A stretch of DNA of 64,000 nt from Baylisascaris procyonis (Eukaryota > Nematoda > Chromadorea > Rhabditida > Ascarididae). The stretch's first letter is position 1. Every line of letters starts with the position of its first letter. The notes below the pieces were generated by a model. The model ran no database searches. It worked only from the letters and a program-made list of their open reading frames with translations, and was not told the origin of the DNA. The stretch lies in assembly GCA_037389465.1 (NCBI GenBank), contig JAZARR010000074.1, forward strand, positions 6,262,001-6,326,000. The letters run 5' to 3'. The position numbers and the translations under genes were made by a program. Positions 15,891-29,766 of the stretch are shown here, in pieces.

Positions 15891-18800
15891 TTATACGGTG
15901 GGCATATTTTTAAGCTGAATACAACATACAGCATCGACATATTCGCCGAGCATATTATTGCCATAGTATTCTTGTGGAGCGCTTGGTTTTCTTTTGAGTC
16001 GTGCAAAAGGTCCCAAAGATGGATTAACAATGAATTGATATAATACCCAAACCCAACTTTTATGCGTATAGAGATCCTTATAGAATTCGGGCGCCATATT
16101 ACGAATCTGCAAATTATTCATCGTATCTTATGAATACATTATTAGCGAAAATTAAATATTGAAAAAGAACATTTGATTCGGCATCAATAATTACATTCTT
16201 GGGAAGTTTTCTTGTTGCTCAACATCTACTGCCTAGAAATCAACCCCTCTCTTTACAAACTTTGGACATAAGAATAGACAAACGCATATTCTCATTTTTT
16301 TCATCGTAGTCCTTTAAGGTCCTCTCAGCCGTTTATTCACCTCGGATTTTTCTTACGACAATTTTTTTTTTTGCTATTAAATTTTGCTTCCATAAGTTGA
16401 TATGGATTTCTGTGTATATTTGGTCGATTCTTCGCAGTGTTTTCAAGCGTTTTTTTTTAATTATACGAAGAAAGTCCTATATTTCTGGCTACCATATCTA
16501 TAACTCTCGGCTTCGCCTTATAATTTAGATGGTCAACATTTTTTTCGGTCAAAAATTAACTCCCATGACAATATTGCCAACACTTTGGCATTATGGGGGG
16601 GAGGGGGGTAGGGAGGGGAACTGCACTGTTTTTTAAAGTCATAAAACAGATCACCCGTTAGAAATTTACATAACGTTTCACAATCGTAACGGATGTAACT
16701 AATGAAAACTGCCACAGGTCATCTATTTCAAGCTTTAGGCATTTGTTTGAAAAGCTAAAGAAGAGTACTGCAGGATTTATTTCCATTTAAAAGGTGCAGC
16801 AATTTCGATGCGTTAATAATCAACTTCAATCGAAGAATCCTCAAATATGAGCTGATATCGGAAAAAAGTCATAAGAATTTTCGTGACCTTAAACGGCGCC
16901 AACATTTCATCTTCAACGTCAAGTCTCAAATGAATAAACAACAATAATCTTAAAATTTCTTTTATAGATAAACATACCTTTGGAAGATTACGTCCTGGAA
17001 CATATGGGAAATCATGATGTTCGACATGATAACCAACGTTATATGTGACAAGATTCCACAATCCATAATAGCTATACGTTTCTTGATCATTAGTGAACAC
17101 ATAATGTTCGGAAACGAAATGACCTGCACTCGGATGAACACCCATCGCAATTAATGAACCGAATATCAAATAGAAGAGCGCTTTAATTCCACAAAATTTA
17201 TATATTATCAAATCGAATACTATCTGAAAATATACTCAAATATTTCAATATTCTTATATTACTCCGCCTAAATAAAACTTAGATGGTTTCTTATAGATTA
17301 TTGCATAGGTATTCTATCAATTTATTCATATAATCAATAAAACTGGCCAATATTCTCAATTAAATTATAATATAACAGCGAGCTTCGTATATCTGACATC
17401 ATCGATTACGGATGATTGGTTCGTGCCTAATAGGGTACTATTAATTAACCTATCCCATAAAATTACTGCCTTACTATTACTCTTTATTTAATAATGCTAT
17501 ATATCTACAACTATTTCATATTCTGCCTAAGCCATCGGTAGTGAAACAAAAACGGATGAATACTAAGACGAAATTGAGTGCGTCCCACCTAATGCGATTG
17601 TGGTCATCCGCTACCTTGAATTGCCAGTAAACGATATACTGTATATACTGTCCATCAATGATATACTGTACATACCGTAGAGTTATTGGCTAAAGTGCTT
17701 CCTTCACATGATTAGACAGCATTGCTGATAGACGAGAAGTATGACAATGATTTCAGCACACAGAGTCACTTCTTTGGATGGAACACTTTGCTGCTATCAC
17801 CTAAGCAGGCCTCAGCCATTTGAAGAACAAATTTGGGCGTGACGACGAACCATAATTCTATTCGGTAATTGAAGGGGCCTTATCATTTATTTGCTTATTA
17901 CGCCTGTTGAAAGGTATAAGAATTAAACCTACAATGAGATGATGATGTTTGCAAATAAAAGGCAGAGGTTTTTTATGCAAAAAGCTTACCTGAACAATAG
18001 CATTGAGTAGTTCCAAATCGGTGGGCGCCTTCTTATAGATGATAAGTGGTCGAAAAGCGTAGAATAAAGGTTGTAAAATAAGCCAAATAAACTTTCTGAA
18101 TGGTGTTGTGAATAGACGTCCTTCTAAATCGGTCGGTACATCCGTGTCCAATGCTTCCTCTCCTATAATTAAATCAACATATTTGAAACGCTAATAAAAC
18201 ATCAATATTTCCCATCGACTCGACGCTAATTTTTTATATTCTTTTTATATTTGTGAAGCAAATTATGACAATGTCATATCTGCACCGAAATGTGTAAGCA
18301 TCTGCCTGTTTGTTTGACGGCTTTGACTCGTAAATCGCTGATTTTGAATAAGAGATTTCTTACCTACAATGTAAAGAATTTAGGACGATCTCTCATACAA
18401 AAATTCCAATGCATCAACTAATTTGAAACGAATCATAGACACATGAATTTGTGCTCAAAAATTCATATGCATTTTCGTCAACTTACATTTATATCTGCAT
18501 TTAATCGGTTTGGAAAAAACCAATCTTTAGTCGGACTAAAATATAGATGCACTCACTATTCCACATCTGTCTATTTGCAACAATTCATGAAATTGTTTTT
18601 TTTTTTTTGCTCTATTTCACGAATCTTAGGAACTCATACTGAGCCACCTTATCTAACATATCTTCCCATTTGTGGCTTTTTTAAGATGACGTTTCATCAT
18701 GACACATTATCAAATAAAAAACTTTAAGAATATTAGCTTTAACTAAGCGAAGCTCATCATGAATTAGATATATAGCTGTAAATATATTTGCTGACGAGGA

Positions 18801-21800
18801 TTCAGAATGGAGTGAACATAAACACAGAAATATTCCCGCTATTTGTGTTTTTCATAATGACTCAATAAGCATAAATGAACGATCTTAATTTCTGCCTCTC
18901 AAATAGGAATATCGGTTAAGTAAAAAGAAGAAAGGTGACCGCGGGGTGGAGGGGGAAGAGGGAGAGAAAGAAAGAAGAAGATCGGAATAACTAATGGCAC
19001 CTATAAGCTTGTAATTCCTTAATTATTAATCGTCCAAGTTGATTACGAGAACTGCAATGATGGGATGCTATATATCTTCTACTTTTTACACAATCTGGAA
19101 ATCAATTCTTTGAGCTAAAGAACAATATTCAAAGAGTAAAAAAGAAACGATTAATTACCGAGATATCTGTGATGTTCAACGTGATACTTCTTGAATGATA
19201 CTGAAATTGGAACACCTATCGGAAGGTTTGCAAAAATTCCGAATAATCGATTCTGAAATGATAAGGCCACCTCCATAATCTACTAACAGGAAATAAAATT
19301 TGAAGAATAAATATCCATAGATTCGTTGTAAAATCTTCAAAAAAAAATTCTTTTCATAGCCACTTGATCAAACCGATTGCAAAAAAAATTCAATTTTTCA
19401 GTACTTTTGAAGGTGACCAATATCTTTTGAAATCGATCGATGAGTATGAAAGACTGCTTATAAGATCATCCAAGCGATATAATCTAACCAATGATTTCTA
19501 TAATTCCAAACTTAGCTTTTTCATAGTTTGAAGCTATCATGTTCTATAAAGTGGAAAACATATACACGCATTGCCTTAAGGCATATAAAGACTCATGAAC
19601 TGATAAGAGCTGTAACCAATGGGCTATGAAATCACTTGCAACTTGATCAGTCGAATTTCTTTCATCCTGAAGTATAAGAAATAACAAACCGCAAGAGGTT
19701 TTTGATTACCGTAGACCACATTATGCGATATGTCATGTATTGCGAGTGTCATACCGTGGTTGATCACTCCACCAAAAAAATATGCTTGTAATATAATGAG
19801 CGTCCAATCCGAATCTGCAAAGTAAATCCTTATTGTACGCATGGTGGCAACCTGTTGAACCATGAAGATTTTTACTAGCTATGTAAACTTCTAATTATAG
19901 CACCTGATGAACTTGTATGGCCACCGCCGTCTGCGTCATCGACACCTTTGAATTTGAGCGTTAATGAAAGCGATCGTTAAGCCCATAAAATATATCTTTC
20001 CGTATAATTTCTTGACGCAGTATTCATAGGAATAGGTAGATTGATAGTGTGAAAGGGAAAATGAGAAACTGAAAACGTATAGGAGTGGCGTCCTTCCTTT
20101 TTTTATATGAAGAAGCACATAAAGCGTTAGTTTTTGTTCAGTGGGGTTGGCTTTGTGTCACACAAGAAGTATAAAGTAACCTAATATGCAGGTTGTTTAC
20201 AAGAAATGTACAAAAGATACCTACAATAGTGCACAATGTGTTTTGATGTTAATGACTATCTTTCGTGTGGTGTGCGTAAACTGCCGCAAAAACTCGAGCA
20301 ATACCAAAAAATGCAGCAGTAGAGCATGAAGTTGTTGAAAATTTTCCAACTTTGACACTTCCTGTGAGGTTAATATGCTCACATATCAGAATGCCCCCCC
20401 CCCACTCCCTCCCACTCCCAATCCACATAATTGCTGGGTCAAGATGTCGACTAGATTTGAGGATGCTGCATCCATGACCTGCGAACCTTGGTCAAAAAAA
20501 TCAATTTTCTGCTCTCAAAAACTACTAATGAAGTTCCATACTGATTACAGCGTTGAGCGATGGCAAATATACCGACCATATTGATGGGCTCGAAGTTTTC
20601 AAAATTTTCGAAAAAAAACAATTTTCGATAAATCTATGTAAAATTCACAAGTGAAAGAATATCGATGCTTTGAGCATTTCTTATGAAAATAAAAAAAAAA
20701 CCAACTCATGAGGATATTCAAATAGATGAGCAGGCGCATAAATATTTGCGCGCAGGTACGTTGTCGTCATAGTGCACTTTTGTAAAGAAAAGTTGTAAAA
20801 GTATATAAAAATGCTTAATGGTATTATGATGCCCATCGTATGGGAGGGTGGGGGAAGGGGAAGATGCAGAGCTCAGACAGGTGTGAAAATAATTATTATG
20901 AGCACCAAAACACTTTCGGTCTTCAACACTAAAGAAATTTATAGGTAAAGAAATGTGAAAAAGAACCCACCCTTGAGGAGGAAACATGCTAATATCTGTG
21001 CGAAAACGTTGGCTGCAACGACAAACTTGAAACTTGGATCGATGCCAAACAGCTAAATAAAAAAATTTGTTAAACATTTGAATATGCAAGAAATATTAGA
21101 AATATTTAGCTTTGATAATACTTCGATCATTTTCAATCAACGGCCCTGAAAACTTCGGATTAATGACTCTTTTAATTGGACTCAAAATGAAGCGAGAAAG
21201 TTGCGAACATCAAACGACAAAAGCAGACAAACAAACATACGAACAGACAGACAAACATAAGCAAACAGACAAAGAAACAAACAACAAACAAACAAACAAG
21301 CAAACAGACAAACAAACAAACGGACAAGCAAACAACCAAATGTATAAACAAACAAACAAACAAACAAACGAACAGGCAAACGAGTGAATAAATGGCTACA
21401 TAAATAAACGAATAAATAAATAAATAAACAAATAAATAAATAAACACGACAAGCATCAAATTCATATTTTCTATAAACATATTTAACAACAACATTTCTA
21501 ACGATATATGTCGTTATGTTTATCGCTAAGTGCTGCCGAAATTGAATGTGATAACGCTAAATTTATGACGCTATAAATTTTGTGAGATAATGTTAGATTT
21601 TTTGATACAAAATTTTATCAATTATGTGACTCAGCAGCTTCGATCATCTTCGATCGCTCCGGTAAACATGCATTTTTATAGCGTTTTCTTAAGTAAATAT
21701 GCATTTTTATAGAGTTTTCTTAAGTAAATATGCATTTTTACAGCGTTTTCTATTGAAACAATTTACTTTTTGCGTCCTTTCATATGTAAATATTTCAGTG

Positions 21801-22015
21801 TAATTATCATCACTGCATTATAAGCGTTTCGAATTGCAACATGGCTGAATATTGACTATTCAAAAATATGGATGAGTCGTAATTATTCATTAATCTTCAA
21901 AAAAAAGAACCTCTTTAATTTTCGGGTATTTAGTGACAATTTGCTGACGTCGACTCATATGTGGCTGTTCGGTATATGTCCATATAAAGTCATCACGAGA
22001 TACACGTTGACCCAT
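15891..22015 (-). CDS. DEGS1: Sphingolipid delta-4 (dihydroceramide) desaturase, complete
   Basis: The seven minus-strand exons are 21911-22015, 20971-21052, 19690-19814, 19159-19252, 17990-18162, 16978-17223 and 15891-16106. All introns are GT-AG and in phase, giving 346 aa against about 323 for human DEGS1. The start [19 protein letters not shown] matches the family, including the myristoylatable Gly2. The di-iron histidine boxes are intact: HDISH at 89-93, HVEHH at 128-132 and HVEHH at 259-263. The conserved [11 protein letters not shown] also precedes the third box, and hydrophobic membrane segments lie between boxes 1 and 3. The enzyme introduces the 4,5-trans double bond of ceramide in the ER membrane. 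The C-terminus is longer than the vertebrate form, with a non-conserved tail of about 25 residues ending NMPTV. A TTTTGCAG acceptor lies 4 nt upstream of the ATG, consistent with spliced-leader addition or a 5' UTR intron. Confidence 0.96.
21213..21455. repeat. (CAAA)n / (TAAA)n tetranucleotide repeat in desaturase intron 1
   Basis: Degenerate CAAA and CAGA tetranucleotides grade into TAAA repeats. The tract opens frames on both strands (Lys/Gln/Thr/Asn-rich on plus, Cys/Leu/Phe/Val-rich on minus). These are repeat artefacts, not genes. Confidence 0.9.
21662..21761. repeat. 31-bp tandem repeat, three copies, in desaturase intron 1
   Basis: Three copies of a unit containing GCATTTTTATAGCGTTTTCT followed by TAAGTAAATAT. 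They start near 21670, 21701 and 21732 and differ by single bases. Confidence 0.85.
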
Positions 22016-22022
22016 TGTTCTG
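22016..22022 (-). promoter_or_regulatory. Probable spliced-leader (or 5' UTR intron) acceptor of the desaturase gene
   Basis: The minus strand reads TTTTGCAG then AACA directly before the ATG at 22015. A consensus acceptor 4 nt from the start codon is typical of nematode trans-splicing. No leader sequence is encoded here, so this is inference. Confidence 0.45.
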
Positions 22023-22991
22023 CAAAATGATATATTCACTTAACACATTTAACGACAATGCAAACGATTTTCAACATAACATTACCTTAAATTACTTCTA
22101 AATTAGTAACGACAATGCAAACATAGCATTAAACTAAATTAAATTGCCTGTTAGGAGGCATTGCAATTGATGCGTTTAATAGGGAATATGTTATTTATTA
22201 CGTTCACTTGCTACGTGCGACATGCTAAGTGACGTATAATAAACGTTTATTTCAATGAAATACTTTTTTTTTCTTTTTTTGTTAGGACGAACATTTTCAA
22301 AAGGCATAGATAACGCGCCGATGTAAATATTAATCGTATATATGACGAGTAAAAAAGAAAATACCCACTAGAAGAGAAGAAGGTAAATCCTATCAAAAAG
22401 TGATATTATATAATTATGAAGCTGAAAAGTTCTCCGATAGAGTAGGATAGAAATAAAATTGATTGATGATAAAATGACTGTATAATTGAAGCATAGAGAT
22501 TATTTCTCTTTCATTTTCATCAGTGTGGACAACAGACCGATGGAGTGGACAGTGGACAGTAATTATGGACAATGGAGTGGACAAGTGGACGAGAGTTGAG
22601 GCAAGAACATTAACGATGCTTTCATACTGCTAAAGAGCATTTACAAACAATTGGTTGTCAGGAGTATTTCCCATAGATAGATATTCTTACAAATCAACTT
22701 TTGCAATGAGCGTTTTACGCTGATAGACTCTCATAATTTTCCCTACTCCTCCACAAGAAAGCGGCATTCCACATTTTACATCACAATAACCGAAACGAAA
22801 TAGACGATAAGGAATGGCAATAACGCGTTACTATCATTTCGACGGCATTTATCGATAACATTTGCCTTATCAGTTTATCAGCACGAAAAGAACATTCACA
22901 TAACTTTTTAGATGAGCAACATTAAATGGCAACGTATGCCGATATATGCTAATCATACAATTAAATAGTTATTATATATATATATATATAT

Positions 22992-23022
<31 letters not shown>

Positions 23023-25904
23023 TATATATGTCAGCATGGCAATCAAAAGAATCCCATTACTATCATGGTCACTAAGCATATAGTATCATTGAAAAAACTA
23101 TGAACGGTAAGTACATTTAAAAGAAAATTAACCTTGCAGGATCCTATGCTAATAAAAGGAGGGAAAGCAGCTCACCTCAAAGCACTAAGATGAGTAGCGG
23201 ATTTAAATTATGGTCTGTTTCCGTTCATCTTTTCTCCTATGAAACGGACTTTCAGGTGAAATTGCATGCACCACCGCTAGAATATTTAGGTTGACGCGAA
23301 GGTGAACGTCACACAATTTCCTTCTGTTTTTCTCACTGAAAAGGATGCGGGGCTGTCACAAAAATGAATGCTCGTACACCATTGAATGGATCTACAGACC
23401 TACACCAATAAGAAAACATCATGATAAACACGCTCATTTCGTATGATATATGCGACCATCACACATCGCAACATCCCGATGAATGAAGCCTATAAGGAGC
23501 TAAATTAATCAATGCTCTTCTCTTATATGTCAGTCATGTAATGACTCATCTAATCGATAACCTCTAAAATACTATTTAAACACCACTGATGTGACGCATT
23601 CGTAACACATCTCAAATGAATAGAAAGCTGTCAAAAACATAAACTTTTGCACCTAGTATGTGCACAGGAATAACAACGGTCTTCGCTAACGAAACTCGAT
23701 CTAGCTCAGACTCTCGTGGAATATCGATGCCTGTTCATTCGTCGAGTAGGATTACAGTGTGATTATTTTCCTCATCAATGAAGAAATTTTCATCGATTTT
23801 GTTCCTTATGTGCTTTAGAGCGTCAGTTGATAGAAAGAGTCCCCAAAAATAATGCAATACTTGGTGACTTTTTGAATATAAAAATTTTGTCAGCTCATTT
23901 ATTTGCAGGAAATATGCCCAGAAGTTTAACATATCATCATTGCTAAACGAATCACATGTTGAATATTTCGGTATAAAATGCTAACGATCAAAATTTCCTA
24001 TGTCAAACACTAACTTCAGCTTAAATTTCATCATGAACCTAACATCTCGTTGAATATATATCATTTTTTTTCTGAAATATGGCCATGTTGTTCTATTTTT
24101 CTCTGATTTCGGAGAGGATATTCCTCTACTCAGGAGTGATATTGTATATAAGAGTGTTTTATTTTTTCCTCTAGCTTTCTGCAGATGAACCGTCGTAGAT
24201 CAAAAAAGATGGCTTTTTTATTCACAGAAATGCGACAATCTCCCTTAACACTTAAGAAAACAAAAAAAAAAGTATAGAAAAATGAGAAATGCTTTTTGAA
24301 AACTTCTACTGAGAACAATAAAGTATCGCAACAGTTTTTTCATCCTTTCTTTGAGTGTTTTCTTCTCTATACGGTAAAGAGTGTCAAAAAATGTACAATC
24401 ACAACAGGGTATCTTAGCTTTCCATCCCAACCTAAGCTTCCTTTAAATCCTCGAAAATCAGTCAGTCGGCTGTCGTATTTGCTAAGTTGTTGCCCTTTAA
24501 AAACATCAATCGTAAAAATAGTTTAAATTATACGAACTAGATTAATTTCATCTAAACTATAGCTGGCTCGAAAGCATAAGAACGCTAATAGAATACGCAA
24601 AAGTTGAATAGCAATTTCTCTTCATTTACTAAGTTCATAAAGTGAAATAAAGCGACAAAATTCGTCATCATTGAAGACGATAATACGAAGAAAAGCTTGA
24701 AATGTAGCCGGCATGAGATAGACTAGCATTGATGGCTGTTGTCATGGTAGTTAAATGTATACTAATTATAATTATCGACAATTGAGTGCAATTATTACCT
24801 AGAAACGAGGGCTCTAATCTAGCAAGTTCCTCTCTCACGTAGCAACCAAACGCAATCTCAATAAATCATCGCCCCATCGAATACAAACGAACAAGATTAC
24901 TTTTTTTCCGGAAAATATTCTTTTGCAAAAAAAAAATTTTTTTTTTAATATTACAATATTTTATTTGTGAAATTAAATCATTGTTTATGAAATATTTTTT
25001 ACGATAAATATTTGAAATTATTTAATCATTATTACGATAGATGTTGTGGATGATATGAAATCGAATATTCGTTAGAGTAAGGAATGAAAGAAAGCATATC
25101 AAGGGATCATATTTACTAATTCGACTAACTTATCAAGGTAGAAGAATGATTCACATGAATAGTTGTTACGATTTTGCATTTACTGAACAGTTCAAATATT
25201 TTATAGTAGTCAATTGAATGCATTCACTGGTTAGGAAATATAATTGTTTGAAAAATTGATTAGATGAAAAATGGTGTTTATTATGATAAGAAGGCGACAA
25301 ACATACGCTTTAAAATATTTAAGATATGCTTTCTTAATGTTCTTCTCTTTTAATAAAAATAAAAAAAAAGGACAAACAACAAAGAATAAGCGATGCTATA
25401 TTAGCATTCATTAAGCTTTCATATCCACTTTAAAATATAATAACTAAAATTGCTTTGAATAAAGTTACAATTAGTGAATCAATGATCAATAATTTTATCG
25501 CAAACTCACAAAACGCTTAAAATTTGCATAGAAAACAAAATTGAAAATTTTTTTACGAAGTGAGTTTACAAAATGAAAGCGATAGATGAAAATATTGATT
25601 GCAAAAAGTGAATTCTAAATGAAAAGTTCTGCTGATAATTGTGTTCAGCTTTTGACGGCTTGTCATATCAGCTACAAGTAATCGCAACCCCTCTCCCTAG
25701 AAAATTTAGTGTTTCCGCTGAGAGAGCACGATAGTGAAGGATAGATGTTTAGAACATCCTGCTTCGGCCGTACCGATGAAGGAGCACGCTCATTTCTTAA
25801 AGAACTATGAGACTAACTCTACTTCGTAGCTGTCAAGCCTTCTAGTTACGCTCTATTCATGTCTTTCATCCTTTTATAAAGAAATTGTAAAACAATGCAA
25901 TCAC
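22023..25904. other. Intergenic region left of the direct repeat, no confident gene
   Basis: Contains short GTGGACA-rich repeats near 22.53-22.60 kb. Minus-strand open frames at about 23.74-23.93 and 24.13-24.43 kb look mildly coding-like (for example an acidic stretch ending NNHTVILLDE before a stop), but no exon chain or family is recognisable. Confidence 0.35.
22973..23029. repeat. Compound microsatellite (TA)n-(TTTA)n-(TA)n
   Basis: About 10 TA units, then about 8 TTTA units, then TA again. Confidence 0.93.
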
Positions 25905-26505
25905 CATATAATAATTCGAAAGCATTATAACGAAAACACACTTAAAATCGCTATTTTCATTCAATAATGCAAAAATTTATCCTTTAAATGAAAAAAATAA
26001 ACACTCATTGAGTGCAATTGCAAAGATTACAACTGCGCTCACATACCCCGAACAGAGACAGAGATAACAATAAATGTAACGATATCAATTGCAGTGGATG
26101 GACGCAATCATTACATTCAACAATTTGATCTTCGATAATGCATTTTTAGTAGCGAAATTTATCACTTGCAAACGAGATAATTAGTTTGCAATATTGGATG
26201 AGCAAAATGACACAGACTAAGATCAATTTCTAATTCGTTGATTTGCAAGGGCATTTAAAATTAGTATATAAAGAAATTATAGGCGAATGATCTGTGGAAC
26301 TTTGATTTCTTTATGATGCAAATTGACGTCATAGTGCTAATAATATCCCATACTCCATAAAATACACAAACTTACAATAAAAATCCAAATTTCTATGCAA
26401 TAAAAATCCATTTTTGCATTCATTTTTGCAAGTGCTTTGGTCGCCTCACATAATTTATTTAATTATTCATTTATTTAACGTAAAATGTTTTGTCATTTCA
26501 CTAAA
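25905..26505 (+). repeat. 601-bp direct repeat, left copy
   Basis: It aligns without any indel to 29767-30367 at a constant offset of 3862. By eye only three mismatches are found, all near the right end (for example CATTTTTGCAAG against CATTTTTACAAG). Neither copy contains a recognisable coding region. Confidence 0.95.
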
Positions 26506-29500
26506 TCATTTCTTTACATAGTTGAAAGTGTCGGACATATGGGACATAGCTGAAGTATGGAACGTGTCGGACGTTCAAGAATTTCCTTTATGATTTTAAA
26601 CAAAATAAAAACAAGCTAAATTAATGTATGCATGAATCATCGCAAGCAGAAACGAGCAAATAATACTGGATAAGCTGAATAGCCCCTCCCTCCACTCCTC
26701 CTCCCCCTAAAACCTTCAAATGAGACTGATTTATTAGCAAAGAAGCGCGCAACTTGAACGGAACCACTTTAATTTACGTATTTCAATCAGACATTTATTA
26801 CGTTTGAGGAGGAACGGAGATTGAGGGTAGCTGTCGACCGTAGAATAAAAGCAAATAAAGCAGAGCAAATATGCGTGGTAGCAACGTTGTGCATCAAAGA
26901 TACCTTCGCGGCTGGTTGCATGATTCAAAATGGTGACACACTAGCTGGCAGCAACACAAGTGTTCATCTTTGTTGCCATCGTGCACTTGTTTCTAAACAT
27001 TTTGCCAAAATTCAAGCTGCATCTTTATTGAGTATACGCGTGCTCAATAATGCAAATATGAAAAATTCAATCAGAAATGCAAATACTGCATATATCCATA
27101 TAATATTATTGCAAACATTCCAATTGTATTGCAATGCCAATATGTGTGCAGTTTTATAATGTTCTCAACTAGCGATTTCACTATACCTCTCCAAGTACAC
27201 ATAAGCGGTATAGCCGATTCCTTCATACTATCGAGTAGCTATAGCGCGCATAATGCTTTGCCAAAATAAACATGTTTTGCACTTCTTCTGTATATGTTCT
27301 AGGCGCATTATTTCTGTGTGCACTTTCAGTATCATCAACTCTGCCGCATCAAATAAACAACCTGGTAATTTGCCTTTCCTTATATCGTCCTTTTTTTTCC
27401 TCATGTTGTTACGAAAGCCTTTAACGCCAATATTAAGCATATTCAGTGATAATAAACGGGTACTGAAGAAAAGCAATATGAATACACTAAAAGAACAGTT
27501 AAATAAAAGAATAAGCCAAAGATTCCTTATGAATACAAAAATAAAGAATACATTAAAAGCCTCGTATTATGGCTAAAGCATACTTTATCCGTCTAAAACA
27601 TGAACTGCCCTATATTATAAAACATTTATAGGGAAAAATGCTTTGTATCTTGCGCACATGATAAGCATAGACATTTTTCGCCGCTTCATCCTCGCAGTAC
27701 TCAGCTAAAATATGCGCTATTTCTTGACAATTATCAAAGTCCGATGTATTCTCGCTAAGAGTGGAAATAGACGATCGACAAAAACATCCATTCCTCAACA
27801 AAATCCTCTCTTATATAATTATACAAAAGTTGGTCTATAAAAGAAACGCATTATCGTAGTGAATGGAAAATTTACGACTCGTGAAAGGAGACAAATGATA
27901 CAATTCACATTAAAAAAAGATTTGCTTCTCATTGATCTCTGTTGAAAGCCGTTAATATTGGTTGCTTTTTATGTTTCTCTACAAATTTCCTCTATCTACA
28001 TATTGTAGCGATGTCTATGCGTATGCGTATGCAGTAACTAATAAAGAGTTACAGGTGCAAAATTCAACAAGTATAATGAGCCATAAGGGAATGGTTTTCA
28101 TTTCATATGGGAATCAATCGGATCATGCGAAAATGCATCTCTTGTAGAAGACATAAAGATTGCACTTTGCAACTTTAGAACTGAAGAATCCGACGAGTTC
28201 AGAAAGAAACGACTCCCATGAGCAGAAAGCTTGCAAAGCAAAAGGCGAAGCTTATGCGACCTTCCATTAGTGCCGGAATTTCTCGTTGCTCAATTTCTCT
28301 CTGCTAATACGAAGAAAATGAGCTGCTGCTCAATTATCTTAACCCTTGCTTGACCTCTTACAACGAATCAGCAATGATAGGGAAATTCGAATGGTGGAAA
28401 TTGCCTGAAATAACCTCTGGTTTAATAATCCTAGAGTTCCAAATTTTTCGCATGTTTTATACTCACTGATCACCCCCAGCAACATTCGTCCAGCTAACGA
28501 AGACAACTTAAAACACGATCTCTCGTTCAGATTTATTTTAAACTTCAAGTTTCCATGCAACCTCAAGTTACAATAAGGTTGAAATCCTTTGGTCTTTGAG
28601 ACCACTGTTCCATAGTCTTTGACGTTCCCAAGACAATCATTAACTTCATCTTCAACGATTAATCAACTCAATTTCCTTGGAGGCAATTACGCTCAAATGA
28701 AATCCACCATAGCCTGTTTAGAATTATGTATCTTATTCTTGACCTTCTCATCACTTGATGCGTGTCATGCCTTATGAACCCATATATGACTCGAGCAGTT
28801 CCCTTAGGAAATTTCAAAAAAAAATTTAGGGAATTTCAAAAAATTTTCTATGATTGAAAGTTAAACTTGTGCAAAACTGAAAGAACATTCGGGAGTCAAA
28901 TGAATCTCCGTTTGGTCTTATTATTATATACGTTGCAACAATTTGCTTGCTCAAATCGAAAAATTTTCGCCGCTGCAATATATGAGCATATGAGTGAGGA
29001 AAGAGTGCTATTAAGCAGTTCGAGGTACACCGAAGAGAACTTCAAAGAGTTGGGTGGAAGCAAGGGGGAGGGAGAGAAAAACAACATAGAGGTGGTAATA
29101 AAAGGTATCAGGACCCCTTAGATGGGGATGTCAACGATAACCGCAACCATCCCAATAAATATATAAATAACAATATATTCATAGACATAAATTGTACGCG
29201 TAGAACTCCGTCGATTCATGCTGCACTGTTTCAAAACTATTCTAACTGTGAAAATTGAAAAAAAAGCGAACGATATCAAGTGACAGAAAGATAATGAGAT
29301 GAATAAATCCTCAAAGAACACAACTACGTAATAACGCCTCAACAATTCATATTGACCTAGCCGATTACTTAGAGAATTACCATCAAAATATGCAAAACTA
29401 TTTGTTTCATTTAAATTACACAAATTGAGAAGCTCAAGAATATAAATAAACTTAAGAATTGATAAGTGGAATCAAATAAAACATAAGAATGTAATCATTC

Positions 29501-29766
29501 TACAATGGATCGCTTTTGCATCTAATAAATTTCGCCAATTTTGCTTTTACTGTTGGTGAATCGAATGCATTAGAAAGACATATATATGACGGCAATTGCA
29601 ATTGCATTATGCACATAAATTCGTTTGTAAACACAACTTGCAAACAATATATCAAGAGGTGATTATGAAAAAAGTAAGTGACGAATGGAAATATCATCCT
29701 TTATAAATGGTTTCTAAAATATAGGTTTGAATATAAACGCATCCAATTGTAAAGCACTGCATTTAT
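26506..29766. other. Segment enclosed by the 601-bp direct repeats, no confident gene
   Basis: Minus-strand frames at about 27.65-27.78 kb (after a TTTCCACTCTTAG acceptor-like site; contains DFDNCQEIAHILAEYCEDEA) and 27.23-27.40 kb (contains FDAAELMILKVHTEIMRLEH) look like possible exons. I could not join them in phase. A plus-strand frame at 28900-29121 starts with a signal-peptide-like sequence. None matches a family I know, and frames of these lengths occur by chance. Confidence 0.3.
28900..29121 (+). CDS. Possible small secreted-protein ORF or first exon (unknown)
   Basis: A 73-codon frame starting MNLRLVLLLYTLQQFACSN, which looks like a cleavable signal peptide, followed by KIFAAAIYEHMSEERVL. 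The IFAAAIYEH stretch faintly recalls the start of vanin/biotinidase amidohydrolases, but no catalytic part follows downstream. It may be the first exon of a gene I could not extend (possible GTAATA and GTATCA donors near the end), a pseudogene, or chance. It lies between the two direct repeats. Confidence 0.2.
   Translation: MNLRLVLLLYTLQQFACSNRKIFAAAIYEHMSEERVLLSSSRYTEENFKELGGSKGEGEKNNIEVVIKGIRTP

Noticed and set aside
26506..29766. Complete LTR retrotransposon between the 601-bp repeats
   Set aside because: No reverse transcriptase, protease, integrase or tRNA primer-binding site is recognisable, and the repeat ends do not show clear TG...CA.
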